Below are positions 18,755 to 26,446 of a DNA stretch of 64,000 nt, one piece after another (the first letter of the stretch is position 1; each line of letters opens with the position of its first letter). The stretch is from Stammera capleta_W (GTDB taxonomy: Bacteria; Pseudomonadota; Gammaproteobacteria; Enterobacterales; Enterobacteriaceae): contig CP144790.1 of assembly GCA_036689315.1 (NCBI GenBank), positions 227,641 to 291,640 of the forward strand, given 5' to 3'. Made by a program: the position numbers and the translations under genes. The notes beneath the pieces are model-generated. The model saw nothing but the letters and a program-made list of their open reading frames with translations. It did no database searches and was not told where the DNA came from.

Positions 18755-19810
18755 TTATTTTTTTAAAAATAAATATTTTTTTAAATTAAAAAAATCAATT
18801 ATATTTACCTCTATTTTTAAAAAAATATTAAATTTTTTAAAAACTATTTTCCTTACTTTTTTATATAAAGAAACAAAATCTTCTGAAGAAGCATTATTTG
18901 TATTAACAAGAAATAAAGAATGTAATTTGGATACACTTGCACCACCAACAGTAAATCCTCTTAAATTACATTTATCAATTAAAGCAGCAGCAGATAATTT
19001 AACTTTATTTATTTTTATATAATTATATAAAATACAAAAAATATTACCATACTTTTTTTTTAAATTTAAAAAAAAATAATAGTCTACAATAGGATTAACA
19101 AAAAAACAACCAGCATTACCATAAATTAAAGGATTTGGTATTTTTTTATCTCTTATTTTTTTTATTTTTATGTATATTTTTTTAGGACAAATATTTTTAC
19201 CAAAATTTTTAAAATACATAAATAAATCTTTATAAAACAAAAATGGTTTCCAGTATTTGTTTATTTTTAAAATAACTTTTATTATTAAAAAACGATTATA
19301 TATTTTACCTTTAAAAATACTATTTCTATAAGAAAATAAACATTGTTTTTTATTAAAAAAAAAAATATTTCCTGTAACTACATCAAATATTTTTACATAA
19401 TAAATAAAATCTTTAATTTCTAAACCATAAGAACCAATATTATTTACAACACCAGAACCAACAGATCCTGGAATAAAAGCAAGATTTTCTAAACCAAATA
19501 TACCATTATTTATAGTAAAATAAACTAAATCAGACCATATTTCTCCAGAAGCAACTTCAATAAACCAAAAATTAATATTATAATAAATTTTAATACCTTT
19601 CATTCTGTTTATTACTACAGAACCATAAAAATCACCATTAAATAAAACATTACTTCCTTGTCCTAAAATAATAATAGGTTTATTAAATCTATTATGAAAA
19701 AAAAATATTTTTTTTAATTCTAAAAAATTATTAACTATAAATATTTTTTTTACATAAATATCTAAACGCAAATAATTAAAATTTTTTAAAGAACAAAAAC
19801 ACATACTCAT
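18755..19810 (-). CDS. murB: UDP-N-acetylenolpyruvoylglucosamine reductase, active-site Ser replaced by Cys
   Basis: FAD enzyme that makes UDP-MurNAc, the second committed step of peptidoglycan precursor synthesis. The FAD-binding motif ILGQGSNVLF is near residue 49, then FGLENLAFIPGSVG, CLFSYRNSIF and the late glutamate in EVNII. Length 351 aa, against 342 in E. coli. The proton-donating serine (Ser229 in GNAGSFFKNP of E. coli) is Cys235 here, in GNAGCFFVNP (codon TGT at 19106-19108). Ends one base before ybeY. Its retention, with uppS, suggests that some cell-wall synthesis survives, or that the gene is decaying. Confidence 0.93.
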   Translation of the reverse strand: MSMCFCSLKNFNYLRLDIYVKKIFIVNNFLELKKIFFFHNRFNKPIIILGQGSNVLFNGDFYGSVVINRMKGIKIYYNINFWFIEVASGEIWSDLVYFTINNGIFGLENLAFIPGSVGSGVVNNIGSYGLEIKDFIYYVKIFDVVTGNIFFFNKKQCLFSYRNSIFKGKIYNRFLIIKVILKINKYWKPFLFYKDLFMYFKNFGKNICPKKIYIKIKKIRDKKIPNPLIYGNAGCFFVNPIVDYYFFLNLKKKYGNIFCILYNYIKINKVKLSAAALIDKCNLRGFTVGGASVSKLHSLFLVNTNNASSEDFVSLYKKVRKIVFKKFNIFLKIEVNIIDFFNLKKYLFLKK

Positions 19811-20248
19811 TTATATATAATATAAAAAAAATAATTCAAATATTTTCATATTTTTATAATTTTCTATTTTTTTATGACTAAATCCTAATAAATGCAATAA
19901 TCCATGAATTAAAATACGATTTAAATTAAAAATATATTTACATTTATTTTTATTGTTTTTTTCAAAAATATATAAAGGACATAAAAATATATCACCTAAA
20001 AAAATATTATTTACATTTTTTATTTTAATATTATTAAAAGATAAAATATCAGTACAACTATTATTTTTTTTATACATAAAATTTAAATTACACATTTTTT
20101 TTTTATTAATAAAAATAATATTTATATATTTATTCAAATTAAAAAATATATATATTTTCCATAAAAATTTAAAATATAATTTTTTTTTAGGTAATAAATG
20201 ATAATCTTTACACCTATAAATAATATTTAATAAAAATTTATTAAACAT
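19811..20248 (-). CDS. ybeY: endoribonuclease YbeY (16S rRNA maturation)
   Basis: Metal-dependent RNase involved in 16S 3'-end maturation and ribosome quality control. The zinc motif HGLLHLLGFSH keeps all three histidines of HxxxHxxxxxH. SCTDILSF corresponds to the TDVLSFP motif. Length 145 aa, against 155 in E. coli, with the N-terminal half heavily diverged. It lies between ybeZ and murB; miaB-ybeZ-ybeY is the E. coli order. The gap to ybeZ is 6 bases. Confidence 0.9.
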   Translation of the reverse strand: MFNKFLLNIIYRCKDYHLLPKKKLYFKFLWKIYIFFNLNKYINIIFINKKKMCNLNFMYKKNNSCTDILSFNNIKIKNVNNIFLGDIFLCPLYIFEKNNKNKCKYIFNLNRILIHGLLHLLGFSHKKIENYKNMKIFELFFLYYI

Positions 20249-20254
20249 AAAAAA

Positions 20255-20947
20255 CTAAAAAATTTTTTTTTTACATTTTTCATATGCTTTTACAATACTA
20301 GCAACTATTGATGACCTCATAATATCCTTTACATTAAAAAAAGTAAATCCTATATTATTTAAATTTTGTAAAATATCAATAGCATGTTTTAAACCAGAAT
20401 AAGTTTTATTTGGTAAATCTACTTGTGATATATCACCATTAACAACAGCAATAGAATTAAAACCTAAACGTGTTAAAAACATTTTCATTTGTTTAATAGT
20501 TGTATTCTGTGCTTCATCCAATATAACAAAAGAATCATTAAAAGTTCTTCCTCTCATATAAGCTAAAGGAACAACTTCTATAACATTAGGAGATATATAT
20601 TTATTATTATAATCAGGACCTAATATTTCAAATAAAACATCATATATTGGACACAAATAAGGATCTATTTTTTGATTAAAACTTCCTGGCAAAAAACCTA
20701 AACTTTCACCAGCCTCTACAATTGGTCTTGCAAGAATAATTCTATATATTTTTCTTTTTTTTAAAAAATCAATTGCTGCTGCTGTTGCTAAATATGTCTT
20801 TCCTGTACCAGAAACACCTATACCAAAAGTTATAACATTATTATATATATTATTTAAATACATACTTTGTGTTTTATTTCTGGGTTTTATAATACCATAT
20901 CTAGTTCTTAAACAAAAAGAAAAATTAGATAATAATTTTTTATTCAT
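20255..20947 (-). CDS. ybeZ: PhoH-family ATPase YbeZ, N-terminally shortened
   Basis: PhoH-like P-loop ATPase associated with YbeY in ribosome and RNA metabolism. Walker A is GVSGTGKT (residues 44-51), Walker B is FVILDEAQN, and the arginine motif is GDISQVDLP. Length 230 aa, compared with about 346 in E. coli. The missing part is the N-terminal ~110 residues, and only 30 bases separate the ATG from miaB, so no hidden 5' extension is possible. The ATPase core is well conserved and its neighbours support the call. Confidence 0.92.
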   Translation of the reverse strand: MNKKLLSNFSFCLRTRYGIIKPRNKTQSMYLNNIYNNVITFGIGVSGTGKTYLATAAAIDFLKKRKIYRIILARPIVEAGESLGFLPGSFNQKIDPYLCPIYDVLFEILGPDYNNKYISPNVIEVVPLAYMRGRTFNDSFVILDEAQNTTIKQMKMFLTRLGFNSIAVVNGDISQVDLPNKTYSGLKHAIDILQNLNNIGFTFFNVKDIMRSSIVASIVKAYEKCKKKIF

Positions 20948-20977
20948 TATAAAAAAATTAATTAAAATTAAAAAATA

Positions 20978-22300
20978 CTAAATTATTATACCATATAAAC
21001 AATTTTTATTAGATTCAGTTATTTTAATTTTAATTAAATTTCCAATAATATTATTATTTCCTAAAAAATGTACAATTCTATTATTATCTGTACGACCATA
21101 TAAAAATTTATTATTTTTTTTTGATAAACCTTCAACTAAAACATTTTGTTTAGAAAATAACATTTTTTCATTACTCAAAAAATAATTTTTTTTTATCAAA
21201 GAATTTAATATATATAAACGTTTTTTCTTTTCTAAATAACTAATTTTATCTTTAATAAAAAAAGATTTAGTTCCTGGTCTGGGTGAATATAAAAAACAAA
21301 AACTATTATCAAATTTAATTTCTTTAACTAAATCTAAAGTTAATATAAAATCATTTTCTGTTTCTCCAGGAAAACCAACAATAAAATCAGAACTAAAAAC
21401 CATTTTTGGTCTAACCAATAATAATTTTTCTATTATTTTTTTATAAAATTCAATTGTATAATTTCTTTTCATTTTTTTTAAAATTCTGTTAGATCCACTT
21501 TGAACAGGTAAATGTAAAAAATTTACAATTTTCGATATATCTTTATAACAATTAATTAATCTATCAGAAAAATCACAAGGATGACTTGTCATAAATCTTA
21601 TTCTCTTTATTTTATTTATTTCAGAAATACAATATAACAAAGAAGTAAAATCACAAATTTTACCATTACTAAAAAAACTAATATATGAACTAACATTTTG
21701 TCCTAATAAATTTATTTCTTTTACACCTTTATCTGATAATTTCTTTATTTCTTCAATAATATTTTCTGGTTTTCTACTTATTTCCCTTCCTCTTGTAAAA
21801 GGAACTACACAATAAGAACAAAATTTATTACATCCTTCCATAATTGGTACAAAAGAAGATAATTTTACATTTTCAATATAATTTAAATTATTATTTAAAT
21901 TTTCAAATAATTTATTTGAATTTAAATCAATTATTTTTTTTCTTTTTTTTTTAAATTCTGAAATTAAATAATTTATCTTATAAATTGTTTTAGGACCAAA
22001 AATAATATCAACAATATCACTTCTATTAAAAATATTTTTTTTTTCTTTAACAGAAACACATCCACCAACCAAAACAATTGAATCTGGTTTATTTTTTTTT
22101 ATTTTTTTTATTCTACCAAGTTGATGAAATAATTTTTCATGAGCTTTATGACGAACAGAACACGTATTAAGTATAATTACATCAGATTCATTTATTTTAT
22201 CAGTAACTTCATATTTTTTTTTTAAAAGATAAATAATTTTATTTGAATCATATTCATTCATTTGACAACCCCATGTTTTTATATATAATTTTTTATACAT
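20978..22300 (-). CDS. miaB: tRNA-2-methylthio-N6-dimethylallyladenosine synthase
   Basis: Radical-SAM methylthiotransferase that converts i6A37 to ms2i6A37 in tRNAs reading UNN codons. The N-terminal cluster domain has TWGCQMNEYDS, and the radical-SAM motif is CNKFCSYC near residue 157. A TRAM domain closes the protein. Length 440 aa against 474 in E. coli. A GGAG site lies before the ATG. The tRNA-Trp of this window has A36-A37-A38, the usual MiaA/MiaB target, so this enzyme may affect how well that tRNA reads UGA. The miaA gene is not in the window. Confidence 0.95.
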   Translation of the reverse strand: MYKKLYIKTWGCQMNEYDSNKIIYLLKKKYEVTDKINESDVIILNTCSVRHKAHEKLFHQLGRIKKIKKNKPDSIVLVGGCVSVKEKKNIFNRSDIVDIIFGPKTIYKINYLISEFKKKRKKIIDLNSNKLFENLNNNLNYIENVKLSSFVPIMEGCNKFCSYCVVPFTRGREISRKPENIIEEIKKLSDKGVKEINLLGQNVSSYISFFSNGKICDFTSLLYCISEINKIKRIRFMTSHPCDFSDRLINCYKDISKIVNFLHLPVQSGSNRILKKMKRNYTIEFYKKIIEKLLLVRPKMVFSSDFIVGFPGETENDFILTLDLVKEIKFDNSFCFLYSPRPGTKSFFIKDKISYLEKKKRLYILNSLIKKNYFLSNEKMLFSKQNVLVEGLSKKNNKFLYGRTDNNRIVHFLGNNNIIGNLIKIKITESNKNCLYGIII

Positions 22301-22332
22301 AAATTTTCTCCATTAATAAAATTATTAATCAA

Positions 22333-22406
22333 TAGCTACGACAGGAATTGAACCTGTAACCTCAGCGTTATGAATGCTGTGCTCTAACCAATTGAGCTAC
22401 GTAGCC
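22333..22406 (-). tRNA. tRNA-Met (CAU), elongator
   Basis: Close match to E. coli elongator tRNA-Met, with anticodon CAT in the loop TTCATAA. Acceptor GGCTACG pairs with CGTAGCT (G1-T72 wobble); discriminator A at 22333; CCA not encoded. The base of the anticodon stem next to the loop is mismatched (A31-C39). It is the last of a leftward Leu-Gln-Met tRNA group upstream of miaB, resembling the E. coli metT region. Confidence 0.93.
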
Positions 22407-22440
22407 ATCTTTACAATTACATTATTTATTTCAGTTAATA

Positions 22441-22512
22441 CAGGGGTACCAGGATTCGAACCTGGGAATAGCGGGATCAAAACCCGATGCCTTACCTCTT
22501 GGCTATACCCCA
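22441..22512 (-). tRNA. tRNA-Gln (UUG)
   Basis: Matches E. coli tRNA-Gln; loop TTTTGAT gives anticodon TTG. The T arm CCAGG-TTCGAAT-CCTGG is intact. The acceptor end starts with T1-T72 (no pair, as this pair is already weak in E. coli), and the anticodon stem has an unpaired 27-43 position (T27-C43). Discriminator G; CCA not encoded. Confidence 0.93.
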
Positions 22513-22543
22513 ATATATATATATATAATATAATACATACACA

Positions 22544-22628
22544 TACGGAAGACGAGATTTGAACTCGTACACTAATATAAAGTACTAGACCCTAAATCTA
22601 GTGCGTCTACCTATTTCGCCACTTCCGT
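22544..22628 (-). tRNA. tRNA-Leu (UAG)
   Basis: Class II tRNA with a long variable arm; anticodon stem CTAGA/TCTAG and loop TTTAGGG, giving anticodon TAG for CUN codons. Acceptor ACGGAAG pairs fully with CTTCCGT; discriminator A. D arm TGGCGAAATAGGTAGACGCA is typical of leucine tRNAs. First of the leftward Leu-Gln-Met cluster. Confidence 0.94.
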
Positions 22629-22690
22629 TTTATTTATTTAATTAAATTATCCTTTTAATATAAAAAATAGTCAATAATTTTTTAAAAAAA

Positions 22691-23545
22691 ATGAAAGAAA
22701 TTAAATTAATATCTTTAATAAAAAAAAATGCTAATATATTAAAAAAAAATTATATATTTTATGGACATGGAACTAATAATCCATTTATGGAATCTAAATA
22801 TATTATATATACAATTTTACAATTAGATATTAATAAAAAATATGAAAAAATAAAAATAAATAAAAAACAAGAAAATAAAATAAAAAAAACAATAAAAAAA
22901 AGAATAAAAAATAAAATACCTGTACCTTATATTACTAAAATAGCATATTTTTATAATAAAAAATTTTTTATAAATAGAAATGTAATTATACCAAGATCTC
23001 CTTTAGGAGAGATAATAAAAAAAAATTTTAAATATTTAAAAAATTTTAAACCAAAAAATATATTAGATCTTTGTACTGGAAGTGGTTGTTTAGCAATATT
23101 ATGTTCATATTTTTTTTATAAAGCTAAAATAGAAGCATCTGATATTTCTATTTCTGCTTTAAAAATTGCAAAAAAAAATATAATATTACATAAAAAAAAA
23201 ATTAAATTAATTAAATCTAATTTATTTAATAATATAAAAAAAAAATATGACTTAATAATTACAAATCCACCTTATATAGATATAAAAGATTTTAAATATT
23301 TACCAAAAGAATATTATTACGAACCAAAAATATCTTTAATATCAAAAAAAAAAGGTATGTTTTTTATTGAAAAAATAATAAAAAATGCAAAAAAATATTT
23401 AAAAAATAATGGATTACTTTTATGTGAAATTGGAAATAATAAAAAAAAAATAAAAAAATTATTTCCAAAATTAAAAATAAAATGGATAAATTTAAAATAT
23501 GGAATAAAAGGTATATTTATAATAAAAAAAAATAATTTATTTTAA
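22691..23545 (+). CDS. prmC: peptide chain release factor glutamine methyltransferase
   Basis: SAM-dependent methyltransferase that modifies the GGQ glutamine of release factors. The SAM motif is DLCTGSGCLAI near residue 121 and the catalytic NPPY is in ITNPPYI near residue 192. Length 284 aa against 277 in E. coli. The N-terminal substrate-binding part is diverged and lysine rich. If UGA is a sense codon here, RF2 should be absent and RF1 would be the main substrate; neither gene is in this window. It overlaps the 3' end of ycfH by 4 bases. Confidence 0.92.
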   Translation: MKEIKLISLIKKNANILKKNYIFYGHGTNNPFMESKYIIYTILQLDINKKYEKIKINKKQENKIKKTIKKRIKNKIPVPYITKIAYFYNKKFFINRNVIIPRSPLGEIIKKNFKYLKNFKPKNILDLCTGSGCLAILCSYFFYKAKIEASDISISALKIAKKNIILHKKKIKLIKSNLFNNIKKKYDLIITNPPYIDIKDFKYLPKEYYYEPKISLISKKKGMFFIEKIIKNAKKYLKNNGLLLCEIGNNKKKIKKLFPKLKIKWINLKYGIKGIFIIKKNNLF

Positions 23546-24324
23546 ATTTTTATTTTAAATAATTTAATAAAATTACTCATATTTATATTAATAAAATCAA
23601 ATAAATCAATATTTTTTATTTTTGCTATTTTTTTAGCAATAAAAATTATTCTTGATGGATTATTTATTTTTCCTCTATATGGTTCAGGACTTAAAAATGG
23701 AGAATCTGTTTCTATTAATAACCTATCTAATGGAACATATTTTACTATATCTTGTAATGATTTATTATTATTAAATGTAACTAAACCTGAAAATGATATA
23801 TATAAACCTAAATCTAAAAATTTAGATAAACAATAAAAACTATTATAACTGTAACAATGAACAACACCTCTAATATTTTTAAAAATTTTTATTAAATTTA
23901 ATGTATCAATAAATGAATTCCTAGAATGTATAATAATTGGTTTTTTTTTTTTATAAGATAAATATAAATGATAAAAAAAATTATATTTTTGTATTTTTTG
24001 TTTTTTTTTATCAAATATTTTAAAAAAATCTAAACCTGTTTCTCCAATAGCAATTACTTTTTTATTACATGAAAAAAATTTTAAATGTTTTATATTTTTA
24101 AAAAAATTATTACAATAAAGAGGATGTATACCACAAGATAATCCAATATTATTAAATTTTTTTACTAAATTTAAAATACATAAAAAATTTTTAATACTAG
24201 TAGAAACAGTTAATATGTATCCAACATTATTACTTTTACAAAAAAAAAGTAAAGACTTTATATCTTTTATTGTTTGATTATTTTTTAATAAATCTATATG
24301 ACAATGAGAATCAATTAAAAACAT
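23542..24324 (-). CDS. ycfH: TatD-family metal-dependent hydrolase (YcfH type)
   Basis: TIM-barrel metallohydrolase of the TatD DNase family. Metal-binding motifs are DSHCHIDLL at the N-terminus, GIHPLYC, GETGLDFF, IIHSRN, HCYSYN and the late ETDSPFLSPEPYRG. Length 260 aa, against 265 for E. coli YcfH. I prefer YcfH to TatD because it follows holB directly, as in E. coli (tmk-holB-ycfH). The function is probably DNA 3' processing or repair; the exact substrate is not clear from sequence. Confidence 0.88.
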   Translation of the reverse strand: MFLIDSHCHIDLLKNNQTIKDIKSLLFFCKSNNVGYILTVSTSIKNFLCILNLVKKFNNIGLSCGIHPLYCNNFFKNIKHLKFFSCNKKVIAIGETGLDFFKIFDKKKQKIQKYNFFYHLYLSYKKKKPIIIHSRNSFIDTLNLIKIFKNIRGVVHCYSYNSFYCLSKFLDLGLYISFSGLVTFNNNKSLQDIVKYVPLDRLLIETDSPFLSPEPYRGKINNPSRIIFIAKKIAKIKNIDLFDFININMSNFIKLFKIKI

Positions 24325-24334
24325 ATTAATTTAA

Positions 24335-25321
24335 TTAAACATAAATATAATTATATATTGAAGAAACAAAAGTAAATATCAATATATTTTTATTTAAAGA
24401 ATTATCTATTATTTCATTAGAAAAAATTATTAATTTATTTAAAATTAAATATACTTTTTTTAATTTTATTTTTTTTTTTAAATATAAAACTATATCAACA
24501 TAATCTAAATTATAAAATATTTTATTTTTATCAAAATAAAATAGCCTAATTATATCAATAAATATATAAAAAATCCAATTTAAATAATATTTTATTAAAT
24601 CAGTTTTTAATAAATTAATAATATATTTAACATTACTAAAAAAATAATTATAAATATTTTCCAATAAAGAAATCCTAAAATTCCATAATTTATTTAATAT
24701 AAATAAAGATAATAAAGGTGAATTATTACATAAACGAATAGATGTTATTATAGAATTTTTATTATAATTTTTATTTAATCTTTTATTTAACCAAAAATAA
24801 TTTTCTTTTTCTAAAGGACATTTTAATTTAAAAAAAAATGATCTACTTAAAATAGTAGATGGTATTTTTATATAATCAAAACAAGAAAAAATAAAAATAA
24901 AATTATTTTCATGTTCCTCCATTATTTTCAATAAAGAATTAAAAGCATGATAAGTAAAAAAATTAGTATTTGAAAAATAAATAATTTTATAATTACTAAA
25001 ATAATTTAAAAATAAATTTCTTTTTATTTCTTTTATATAATCAACACTTATACCTAATTTTGATTTATTTATTATTTCATAATAATTAGGATTATTATTA
25101 TTTATTAATAATCTACAATTAAAACATTTATTACAATAATTATTATTTATCTTTTCAGAACACAAAAACCATTTAGACAAAAAAAAAACAAAATCATCTA
25201 CTCCTAAATCAGTAGAATAACTAATTATTAAATTAAAAGAATATTTACTTATTTTTTTTAAAGACAAAATTTTATAATACAAATCCTTAAACCAAGGATA
25301 AAAATATCTTTTTTTTAACAT
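24335..25321 (-). CDS. holB: DNA polymerase III delta' subunit
   Basis: Clamp-loader subunit. The zinc module is visible as YCNKCFNCRLLINNNNPNYYE, matching the CGHCRGC region of E. coli HolB. The AAA+ part shows LLKIMEEHENNFIFIFSC and the sensor region PSTILSRS. Length 328 aa, against 334 in E. coli. The C-terminal third is poorly conserved and Ile/Lys/Asn rich. As in E. coli the P-loop is degenerate, so it should not bind ATP itself. Position before ycfH supports the call. Confidence 0.87.
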   Translation of the reverse strand: MLKKRYFYPWFKDLYYKILSLKKISKYSFNLIISYSTDLGVDDFVFFLSKWFLCSEKINNNYCNKCFNCRLLINNNNPNYYEIINKSKLGISVDYIKEIKRNLFLNYFSNYKIIYFSNTNFFTYHAFNSLLKIMEEHENNFIFIFSCFDYIKIPSTILSRSFFFKLKCPLEKENYFWLNKRLNKNYNKNSIITSIRLCNNSPLLSLFILNKLWNFRISLLENIYNYFFSNVKYIINLLKTDLIKYYLNWIFYIFIDIIRLFYFDKNKIFYNLDYVDIVLYLKKKIKLKKVYLILNKLIIFSNEIIDNSLNKNILIFTFVSSIYNYIYV

Positions 25322-25420
25322 AAAAAATTTATTAATTAAATAAATAAAATTAAAATAAATAATATATAATATTATAATTATATTATAATAATTTATTAAT
25401 TAATATTAGGTTTAATATTT

Positions 25421-26020
25421 ATGCTTATAAATAAAAAAGCACCAAATTTTACTTCAGAAGCAATAATTAATGGTAAAGATATAATTAAAAATTTTAATTT
25501 TATAAAACAAACAAAAAATAAATATACTGTATTATTTTTTTGGCCATTAGATTTTACATTTGTATGTCCATCAGAAATAATTTCATTTCAAAACAGATAT
25601 AATGAATTCAAAAAAAGAGAAACAATTATTATAGGATGTTCTATAGATTCAATTTATTCACATTTACATTGGATAAACACACCAATAGAAAAAGGTGGAA
25701 TAGGAAAAATTAATTTCCCTTTAGTTTCTGATATAAAAAGAGAAATACAAAAATATTATAATGTTGAACATAAAAAATTAGGAGTCTCATTAAGAGCTAC
25801 ATTTTTAATAGATAAAAAAAGTATAATTAGACACCAATCAATAAACGATTTACCTATTGGTAGAAATATAGATGAAATAATAAGAATTATTGATGCTTTA
25901 ATTTTTTATGAAAAAAATGGATTAGTATGTCCTGCACAATGGAAACCTGGAAAAGATGCAATAAATCCTACAAAAGATGGAATAATTAAATATCTCAAAA
26001 AAAATATAAAAAATATATAA
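25421..26020 (+). CDS. 2-Cys peroxiredoxin (AhpC/TSA family)
   Basis: Thiol peroxidase that reduces hydrogen peroxide and organic peroxides. The peroxidatic cysteine is Cys49 in PLDFTFVCPSE and the resolving cysteine is Cys170 in LVCPAQWKPG. Length 199 aa. The C-terminal extension (KDAINPTKDGIIKYLKK) resembles the longer Tsa-type peroxiredoxins rather than the 187-aa E. coli AhpC. TrxA, encoded at 42.3 kb, is the likely reductant; this is inferred. An AGG lies about 13 bases before the ATG. Very well conserved for this genome, which suggests strong selection for peroxide defence. Confidence 0.93.
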   Translation: MLINKKAPNFTSEAIINGKDIIKNFNFIKQTKNKYTVLFFWPLDFTFVCPSEIISFQNRYNEFKKRETIIIGCSIDSIYSHLHWINTPIEKGGIGKINFPLVSDIKREIQKYYNVEHKKLGVSLRATFLIDKKSIIRHQSINDLPIGRNIDEIIRIIDALIFYEKNGLVCPAQWKPGKDAINPTKDGIIKYLKKNIKNI

Positions 26021-26026
26021 ATATTT

Positions 26027-26194
26027 TTATTTTATTTTTTTTTCTAAATAAAAAATATGTTTTTTTATAAACGGATCATATTTTTTTAATTTTAAATTTT
26101 TAACTGTATTTATTTTATTTTTTGTAGTTGTATAAAAATGACCAGAACCAGAAGAAGAAATTAATTTTATTTTTATTCTTGTATTTTTAGCCAT
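26027..26194 (-). CDS. rpmG: ribosomal protein bL33
   Basis: Small 50S protein of 55 aa, the same length as in E. coli. The start MAKNTRIKIKLISSSGSGHF and the middle YTTTKNK are nearly identical to the E. coli protein, ending in LEKKIK before TAA. Begins 1 base after the rpmB stop, in the usual rpmB-rpmG order. The convergent peroxiredoxin gene ends 6 bases away. Confidence 0.96.
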   Translation of the reverse strand: MAKNTRIKIKLISSSGSGHFYTTTKNKINTVKNLKLKKYDPFIKKHIFYLEKKIK

Positions 26195-26195
26195 A

Positions 26196-26426
26196 TTATT
26201 TTACTCTAAATATTTTTTTTTTTAAAAAAAAATCAATACCTTTTATATCAATAATTCTAATTGCTTTAGAAGAAATTTTTAATCTAATAAACTTTTTCTT
26301 ATTAATTGACCAAAAACGATGATAATGTAAATTTGGAAAAAATTTTCTCTTCGTAGTATTCATTGCATGAGATTTTTTATTTCCTTTTATTGTTTTTTTT
26401 TTTGTAATAAAACAAAATTTAGACAT
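26196..26426 (-). CDS. rpmB: ribosomal protein bL28
   Basis: 50S protein of 76 aa (78 in E. coli). Conserved signature KSHAMNTTKRKFFPNLHYHR and the later GIDFFLKK. The frame is open further upstream to an ATG at 26447, but the ATG at 26424-26426 is chosen: it aligns with E. coli (MSRVCQVTGK), and a GGAG ribosome site lies 9 bases before it, inside the longer frame. Just downstream of dnaE and cotranscribed with rpmG. Confidence 0.96.
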   Translation of the reverse strand: MSKFCFITKKKTIKGNKKSHAMNTTKRKFFPNLHYHRFWSINKKKFIRLKISSKAIRIIDIKGIDFFLKKKIFRVK

Positions 26427-26446
26427 TAATTTTTCTCCATTACACA

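Noticed and set aside
22374..22562. 62-aa plus-strand frame.
   Set aside because: It crosses the tRNA-Met and tRNA-Gln genes on the other strand and resembles nothing but antisense tRNA.
26027..26194. Gap after the peroxiredoxin gene as non-coding.
   Set aside because: It holds rpmG, a 55-codon gene with near-identity to E. coli bL33.
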